DNA of 64,000 nucleotides from Hymenopus coronatus (taxonomy: Eukaryota > Arthropoda > Insecta > Mantodea > Hymenopodidae): positions 69,379,696-69,443,695 of the forward strand of contig CM060884.1 in NCBI GenBank assembly GCA_030762935.1, in the 5' to 3' direction. The position numbers and the translations under genes are program-made. The notes beneath the pieces were generated by a model that did not search any database, was not told the DNA's origin, and saw nothing but the letters and a program-made list of their open reading frames with translations. Within the stretch, counting starts at the first letter, position 1. Every line of letters begins with the position of its first letter. Positions 57,453 to 64,000 of the stretch are shown piece by piece.

Positions 57453-57537
57453 CTACAGTGAAACAAGCAAGTAAATAGAGAAAAGAAAGTTAATGCATTA
57501 AGTTGATAATTGCTGCTAACAAAGCAAAAAAAAAAAA

Positions 57538-57760
57538 CTATTCTTACAAAAGATTATTCTTCTGCTTAATGCATGCTAAACGAAATAAACTTTATAACAG
57601 CATCTGTTTTGTCTTCCAGCTTAGTTCATTATTAACAGAAGGGCAATAAGGGAATATACCAGGCTAAAGCTAAAGTCAAATCCTTTAAAAACCAGTTGAT
57701 ATATATATATGAACAATTGAAGTTTGGTTCACTTTGCATTTCCAGAAAAACAAAAGAGAA
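57538..57760 (-). repeat. R900 repeat, short fragment
   Basis: Non-hairpin-end portion only ('aaagattattcttctgctta', 'agaagggcaataagggaata', 'caggctaaagctaaagtcaa'). The start is replaced by an A-run. Confidence 0.5.
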
Positions 57761-58027
57761 ATGAAACGTAAGATGTCCTCGCAAGAGCACCTGACATGCT
57801 TACTAATTTCTCATAATTCAATGTGAAAATTGGCATTTTCTTTTGCACATGTGTCTATGCACAGCTTAATTCACAACTACCTATTTCATAATGCTGTTGC
57901 TCAGCTAAGACCAAACATTTTATGTTGTCTAATATTATATGGTATTTTACCAAAAGTATTTGGCATAGAACTTGACACATGTCTTTTACAGTGTAAACAA
58001 AAAACTAAGCTATTTGAAATTCACTTA

Positions 58028-58213
<186 letters not shown>

Positions 58214-58379
58214 CTAAAACAAACAGAAATAGTTGTTAATGCTGAATGAATAGAGTTACAAAATTAAAGGCTGTTGCACAACAGCTGCTAATGAAACCAA
58301 AACAGAATGGCAAACTTGAAATATATGTATTTCAATGGAAACATTCAGAACTGACAGGAAGCAAATTGGTCGAGTTTTA

Positions 58380-58515
58380 AGTTTCTTGTTCTCGTTACCA
58401 GGCACAACATGTTAGATATTTATGGTACATGTGTTGGGAATAAAGGTCAACACTTTGATCATGCCTTCAATTGAAGGTGAAACACATCGGAATAAACTTT
58501 AAGTATGTCAAGCCA
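58380..58515 (+). mobile_element. PLE tail fragment
   Basis: Reads 'catgccttcaattgaaggtg' then 'aaacacatcggaataaactt', a short hairpin followed by GAAAC as in PLE 3' ends. No coding sequence remains. Confidence 0.4.
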
Positions 58516-58814
58516 TAGTGTATCTGTTCTACTCAATCTGTATTATTTTATAAATTATTACACTCTTCGTTGTAGAGACATGAGAAAGTCACTAGAGGTC
58601 TCTATAGTCATAATGTTTTTGAATTATGTTGGCTGCATTTGAGACAGATAAAAAATATTACTGGTCAGTTAAAAACAAAAGAAGTTGCAACATGCAAAAT
58701 TGACCAGGAAAGGAAAAAGAATAACTATACACCCATTTTCGTTACCAGGTTATTGTGAACCAAAATCTTGTGTCCTGTGCGGCTTTCCATTCATTTTCTT
58801 TTAATTGCTTCATT

Positions 58815-59075
58815 TATATAGCCCCCTTTAACATCTAAGGTCATACTGGGGGCTTTGCATTAGAAACAACTGATTGTCTGCAGGTTCTTTACATTGGGTT
58901 TTAAATTGCTTTTTATTTTCCTCAAAGACACACACATTCACTCTCACATACAAACTTTCAAACTCTGTGGGGCATAGGGAATAATTCTGGTTTCCCCACC
59001 CCAGCCAGGAATTGAACCCAGGACCTCTGGGTGAGAAGTCAGCTTGCTGACCACTCAACCAAGGAGGCAGTCATT
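58815..59075 (-). mobile_element. tRNA-derived SINE, family D
   Basis: The minus strand begins 'tgcctccttggttgagtggt' (A box-like) and 'ctgggttcaattcctggctg' (B box), followed by 'ggtggggaaaccagaattat' and a unique body with 'tgccccacagagtttgaaag'. It ends near 'gaccttagatgttaaagggg'. Single copy in this window. Confidence 0.65.
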
Positions 59076-59264
59076 CTTCGTTTTGTTTTGTTACTGTTCT
59101 CAATTTATTGTGAACCAGCCTGCTGCTCTAAAAGATTTTCAAATGCAGCATTTTAACTATTTGTGCTTTACTTCTGTTATAAACTTCTGTTAAATTTGTC
59201 ATTACTTGACTGTATTTCTTACCAAAGCTTTTTTCTTTCAACTGGCTGTAAATGAGAATCATAC

Positions 59265-59485
59265 CTGATTGTTGGTGAAGACCCTGAAGACATGCAATTC
59301 AGCATCTGGTGCAAAACCTAGGCATTCCTGACTTGATGCAATCACTCCAGCAACAAATGTACCATGGCCGAGCCCATCATCCAGAGTTTTTTCTGTAGTC
59401 CAGTTTGTCCTTTCCTTTATTTTTTTAAAATGTGGATGTGTCTTAGCTAAACCAGTATCGAATACAGCCACTTTAACGCCAGTAC
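59265..59485 (-). CDS. MBTPS1: MBTPS1 exon with catalytic Asp and His
   Basis: The acceptor is 'taaaaattag|GTACTG' and the donor 'AATCAG|GTATGA'. Encodes [40 protein letters not shown] and [30 protein letters not shown]. It holds both the Asp (VFDTG) and His (GHGT) of the catalytic triad. Confidence 0.97.
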
Positions 59486-59569
59486 CTAATTTTTAAAATG
59501 AAAAAATTACAAATATTAAAAGACTTCACAAGTACTCGCAGAAAATAAAAGGTAAGCATTTCATTTATC

Positions 59570-59945
59570 CTGATAATAGTTTAACCATACAGTATTTTAA
59601 ACAAAATTGTTACAGCCATTTTTGAGAAAATAAAAAAATAACAAAAGTATTTTGATGTAAAGGATGACTTGGGGTGTATTTTCTTGAAAACTCTTTGTGT
59701 CGAATCCTTGTAAGGTCCTGAACTTACATTACCATCAGGATTTTTATTAATTAGTTTTAGTTTTTGGGTTATACTGCACACATGCATGAGCTAACACAAA
59801 CGTACAATGCATAAAAAAATTTCTAAGAAGCTCTTTTTGGGTTCAGGGCTCTAAATATATATTTCTGGTGAAATCTTAATATTCAATTTTTTATGGAATG
59901 CAATATTTCCTCCTCTGTAAGTATATAGCAGAGAAAGTAAAAACA
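59570..59945 (-). repeat. R900 repeat, hairpin-end half
   Basis: From 'taaccatacagtattttaaa' through 'tcgaatccttgtaaggtcct' to the decayed terminal palindrome 'aagtatatagcagagaaagt'. Confidence 0.55.
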
Positions 59946-60214
59946 TAATAATGCTGCCCCATGTTAATTTGTTAGAAGTGATTATAAATATAGAAACTTT
60001 TTAACTCAATTGAAATATGAGTAGATTGGTAAAACCTTAACGCCAATTATTAAATTTAAGTTTTCATACAGAAAAAATGTTAAAGAAATTCAAAGCGTTA
60101 ATTAAAATTAACCTCGGAAATAAAAAATATGGGCTATTTTTATAGATCTGGAAATTATAAGACATAACAGAGTTAAATTCTGAATGTAGAAAACCCATCA
60201 TTGAGGACAACTAC

Positions 60215-60605
60215 ATCCAAGTTTGATGTATTACATTCACATCCTTCGTTGCCTCTTCTGCAATAAATTATTCCAACAAAAGTTTTTTTCTTCTATAACT
60301 TCATGCTAATTAAGATAAATATAAGCACAATACTTTTTAAATTCAAGGTAAATAAGGGAATACACTGGCTAAAGCAATAATCAAATCTTTTAAGAATGGG
60401 TTGCTACATGATGGCATTGAACTTCTATTTTCTTTGCTTGACCGTGAGGAAAAAAAAACAATAACATCCCATTCAACAAAAGTATAAGTATTAGAAAATG
60501 TAATCCAATAATAAGGAATATCTCGAAAATGGTTAAGTCCACAAAAACAAGCAAAAACTGTATTTCACATAAATTGTCATCTAATGAGACCTACATATTT
60601 TATTT

Positions 60606-60662
<57 letters not shown>

Positions 60663-61035
60663 TAATAAGGTTGTATCTATCTGCTGTGGTTTTCTAACTA
60701 CACAACAATCATCAAAAATGAAGAAAACTTCAGAGGCTATTCACCGAAAACTCAAGATATGCATTTCATTTGCCATTAAATATCTTAAACATATGATACT
60801 TTAATCTATATTGTTTGAGCAATTTTTGAAGACATAAAATTTTTTTTTAAATATTAAAAGTAAAGGGTCACAAGCACGATGGGCACATGAACGCACAGAC
60901 ACACATAGGGATCTTTTTCTACAGATTCCTTTTTTGATAAATGTTTATTTCCAGTGAAATCTTAGTATCAAATTTTTGGTGGAATGCAATATATCCTCTA
61001 ACTATTTACTATGAACAAAGCAGAGAAAGTAATAA
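60215..61035 (-). repeat. R900 repeat with a long T run
   Basis: From 'gtttgatgtattacattcac' to 'tatgaacaaagcagagaaag'. The normal oligo-T (the Ttttgt after 'gatctacat' in other copies) is expanded to an almost pure run of about 55 T at 60606-60661. The core after 60840 is internally deleted. Confidence 0.65.
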
Positions 61036-61300
61036 TGTTGCTTGTATTATTTTACTGTAGTCTTAACTGTATAGAAAAGAAATTCAAAGTATTTAGCACA
61101 GAATCTGCAACCACCACGCAGTCATTGTTTGTTTCTTTCTTTACCGACTGTTTCATTTCAAACTATGTGGTGTTAAGCAACTTTGCAGGTTATATTTCAA
61201 GTGGTACAGAGTTTGGCCCTACCTGATATAAACCATTACCTCTACTGTTTATCAGTTGAAACTATAAACATTTTGTTCACATCCTAATAAATATTCCCAC

Positions 61301-61418
61301 CTGTAATTCCCATGCCCCAAAGAGCGTCTGCTTGTAGTATTGTTGTAATTTGCCTTGGAATTGCTCTAAGTAAACGTCTACTTGTGTGCCTTCCTGTTGA
61401 CTGCCAAAATTGATTGTT
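61301..61418 (-). CDS. MBTPS1: MBTPS1 exon with autoprocessing site
   Basis: The acceptor is 'atgttttccag|AACAAT' and the donor 'ATTACAG|GTGGGA'. The S1P frame reads [20 protein letters not shown] and [20 protein letters not shown] different frame also stays open but is a shadow. RRLL matches the known S1P self-cleavage site between prodomain and catalytic domain. Confidence 0.94.
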
Positions 61419-61952
61419 CTGGAAAACATTATAGTGAAAGTATACATTACTGCCAAGAATCTCAAGAGCATTTTCAGATTATGGTAATCACAAAACCATA
61501 ACTATATAGCATTTTAAGCAAATCTTAAAATATACAGGAAGCCACAAAATTTAAACTGGTGTAAATGGATAATTTATAGTACATTGCAACAGCAAATTCA
61601 AATCTTAAGCAATAACTATTTTCTTCAGTTTGGGGCTATCAGTATAACACATAAATAATCAAAGGCAGGACTTTTTATTTTGAGTAAATGAAAAAATTGT
61701 TAAAAAGCAAAAGGTTTTTTATGCATTTGACAAAATTTTGAAATGATATATATGTTAATTTCTTTGCAAATAATTTTCAGAATTTTTCATATTTTTTTTA
61801 AATAAATGAGAAATACCTATTTTTTTTTTTATTTTACATAGAAAATATTTCAATTCACAAAAGTAAAACTCTGATTTAACATTTGTATACCATGCAGCTA
61901 GAAGTTGAAAACAATTATGAGATTTTCAACGAAAAGAAGTTAGCAATGATTA

Positions 61953-63434
61953 GGGGCGTTCAATAAGTCCTTACAAAATCCAAGATATTACACTCATTCC
62001 AACAAAAAACTTTTGTATCTAGTAGCCGTCATCTCTTGCCAGATGGCAGTTAAAATTTCAGCTATATCTACTAAGTAGTTTCATTGCCATTGGCAATTGA
62101 ATCAACATTCTTGTACTTATTTAGAAATATGGAAAAAAATGAGTTTTGTTTTCTATTTAAAAGGCTTAACACCAAAAGAGATAAAAGCCAAGTTGGATGA
62201 TGTTCATGGCATCTGCTCCTGTGTTTACAACAATTTACAATTGGATAAATGAATTTAAACATGACCATACATCCACAAATGATGAACATTGTTCCGGACG
62301 TCCAGTAAAAAATACTTCCTCCGAAATGACTGACAAAATCCAGGATATGGTTTTGAGGGATCGTCGAATCAAAGATCGCAAAATAGTAGAGACCATGTCT
62401 TGAGAAGATGGGTGATGTGTTTGCTCCCAATGGAGAATAAACATAATTGTGTGATCGATTCGGAAGCTGGTTTGGCAATCTTCCGTTGCAATCCTGAAGA
62501 GTTTTTGCATCAAAACACAACTGTGGATGAAACATGGATATACTACTACATTTCAGAAACAAAAGCACAGTCGAAACAGTGGGTTTTTAAAGGCAAACCG
62601 GCTCCAAAGAAGGCAAAAGTGGCGAAATTTGCAGACAAGGTGATGGCCTTGGTTTTTTGGGATGCATGCAGAATCATCTAGATGGTGTGTTATTTATCGA
62701 TGCTCTTTAACTACTGTGGTTCTCAGGGTCCCATTCTAAATTGGGTGTGAAAGACTGCTTAATTTTGCTCAGAAGCCTCTCTATCAGGCTTGATGTTCTT
62801 TTACATGCCATAAATCTATGACACAGGACCCACAGCTTTACTTTCCTTCCAAAGGAAGCTATGCTAAGATTTTTACACCCGAAAAAATCCATCGTCCTCT
62901 GCCGGGTTTGAACCTGCGACCTTGGGTATATGAAGTTAGCATGGTAACCATTACACCACGGAGAAAGATAGGAAGAACGATAACTGGAGAGTATTTTGCA
63001 TCGCTATTGCATTGGTTGAACAAAGAAATCCAGAAAAAAACATCCCCATCGGCAAAGAAAATGATTCTCTTCCATCAAAACAAAGCAAGGGTGCACACCT
63101 GCACAGTTTCGATGGCAAAAATTGTAGAATTAAGATTTGAATTACTACAACATCCACCATATTCATCAGATTTGGCTTCCAGTGACTTTTTTTATTTCTA
63201 AACTTGAAAAAGTGGCTCAGCAGAAAACGATTCACATCTAACGAAGAGGTCATCTCCCAAACAGATGTCTATTGTGAGGATCTTTCAAAATCATACTTTT
63301 TGGAAGGCTTTCAACAGTTGGAGAAATGCTGGGAAAAGTGTATCGACCTAAAAGAAGATTATATTGAAAAATAAAAAAAAAATTAGCAAAAATGTATCTT
63401 TCTATCATTTTCTAAGGACTTATTGAACGCCCCT
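61953..63434 (+). mobile_element. mariner-like transposon, third family, with a SINE inside
   Basis: Ends are 'ggggcgttcaataagtcctt' and 'aaggacttattgaacgcccc'. Broken frames read IYNWINEFKHDHTSTNDEHC, EMTDKIQDMVLRDRRIKDRK, TTVDETWIYYY (first catalytic Asp), SKQWVFKGKPAPKKAK, then after the SINE EIQKKTSPSAKKMILFHQNK and HPPYSSDLASSDFFYF. HQDNA, the second catalytic motif, reads HQNKA, so an Asp is lost. Same family as 50317-51606. Confidence 0.87.
62682..62967 (-). mobile_element. tRNA-derived SINE, family A, nested in mariner
   Basis: Full body and most of the head ('ggtttgaacctgcgaccttg', 'gtaaccattacaccacgga'). It lacks the last about 6 bases of the head ('gggcgac' in other copies). Comparison with 50317-51606 shows uninterrupted transposon at the equivalent point. 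Confidence 0.88.
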
Positions 63435-63930
63435 CATGCTTACAACATACTAAAATTAGGTAGTAGACAAATATATAATTTTAGAATGATAATTAGGTAG
63501 TATTATATCTAGAAGTTTGAGAATGGTATAAGTTAAAAGGCTAAACTTTGGAATATAGAATTGCATATCTGTAACTCCCTCTAGCATCTGCCTTCTAATA
63601 CTGTCGCTTTTGATATGACAGGGCATGATGTCGCTGTGGCATCTGGACAATTTGGGAGCATTGCTGGTTCAAAAATGACAACATAACAATGTATTGGCGA
63701 GTATCAACTCACTGAACCCACTATTACAATATACAGCCAAAGGACTTTAATATAAAGAGGGTAGTGATAACGATAGATAAAAGTCCTACAAAAATGGAAA
63801 TATCAAATGCTAATTGCAATTTTGAAGACTACAGAATAGCTTCATTTGGTGAATTATACACCTATTAATACTTACTTATAATAAGCAGTTAAATTATACT
63901 GTAAGCATTCTCTGTGCTTGTTACATAAGT
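63435..63930. other. S1P intron, nothing recognised
   Basis: AT-rich sequence without recognisable element or exon. Confidence 0.35.
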
Positions 63931-63938
63931 GTACTCAC

Positions 63939-64000
63939 AATTGCTAAGCTTGACCTGCGCAGCTGGCGTGAAGATTGCCATGAGTTGTATGAACATCCTG
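63939..64000 (-). CDS. MBTPS1: MBTPS1 exon, truncated by the window edge
   Basis: The donor is 'GCAATT|GTGAGT'. The visible part reads GCSYNSWQSSRQLRRSSLAI, matching the prodomain end of S1P (WQSSRxLRR), and joins in phase 0 to the next exon. The exon continues past base 64000. Confidence 0.88.

Noticed and set aside
61277..61471. 64-codon minus-strand open frame over the S1P exon
   Set aside because: A shadow frame. The S1P frame with RRLL is offset by one base and joins both neighbouring exons in phase.

Overview
This window is eukaryotic nuclear DNA, most likely from an arthropod. The evidence is intron-split animal genes with GT/AG borders, several mariner transposons, tRNA-derived SINEs, GIY-YIG Penelope-like elements (PLEs), non-LTR retrotransposon remnants and one arthropod-like mitochondrial rRNA insertion. 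It is AT-rich and mostly made of repeats. I cannot name the species. A large hemimetabolous-insect or chelicerate genome would fit.

Three host genes are supported by protein similarity and splice-phase continuity. (1) A HERPUD2-like gene on the minus strand, of which only the first coding exon (18258-18398) is visible. (2) NUDT19 on the plus strand, complete in three exons (19192-19920, 24054-24261, 29228-29379; 362 aa). (3) MBTPS1, the site-1 protease (S1P), on the minus strand, in fifteen coding exons from the right window edge to the stop at 29796 (901 residues visible; the 5' end lies beyond the window). HERPUD2-like and NUDT19 are head to head across about 790 bp. NUDT19 and S1P are tail to tail, about 420 bp apart. 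S1P activates ATF6 and HERP genes are classical unfolded-protein-response targets. The shared HERPUD/NUDT19 upstream region has two near-matches to ER-stress elements.

Layout: 0-17 kb is almost entirely transposable elements. 17-19.2 kb is HERPUD intron, exon 1 and the divergent promoter. 19.2-29.4 kb is NUDT19, with introns holding LINE, DNA transposon, PLE, MITE-like and mitochondrial fragments. 29.8-64 kb is S1P, whose introns are packed with nested elements.

The most striking feature is a set of palindromic insertions (160, 193, 219 and 916 bp). Each has two inverted arms, a one-sided extension of about 31-45 bp, a GAAAC motif close to the centre and a 12-13 bp target-site duplication. 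A 5'-truncated GIY-YIG PLE at 30234-31004 has the same 12-bp duplication, so the palindromes look like PLE-mobilised foldback elements. A second abundant unit (called R900 here, about 0.85-0.95 kb, roughly 20 copies or pieces, no coding capacity) has a hairpin at one end only and often shows reiterated ends. It is the main candidate for an undescribed non-autonomous family.
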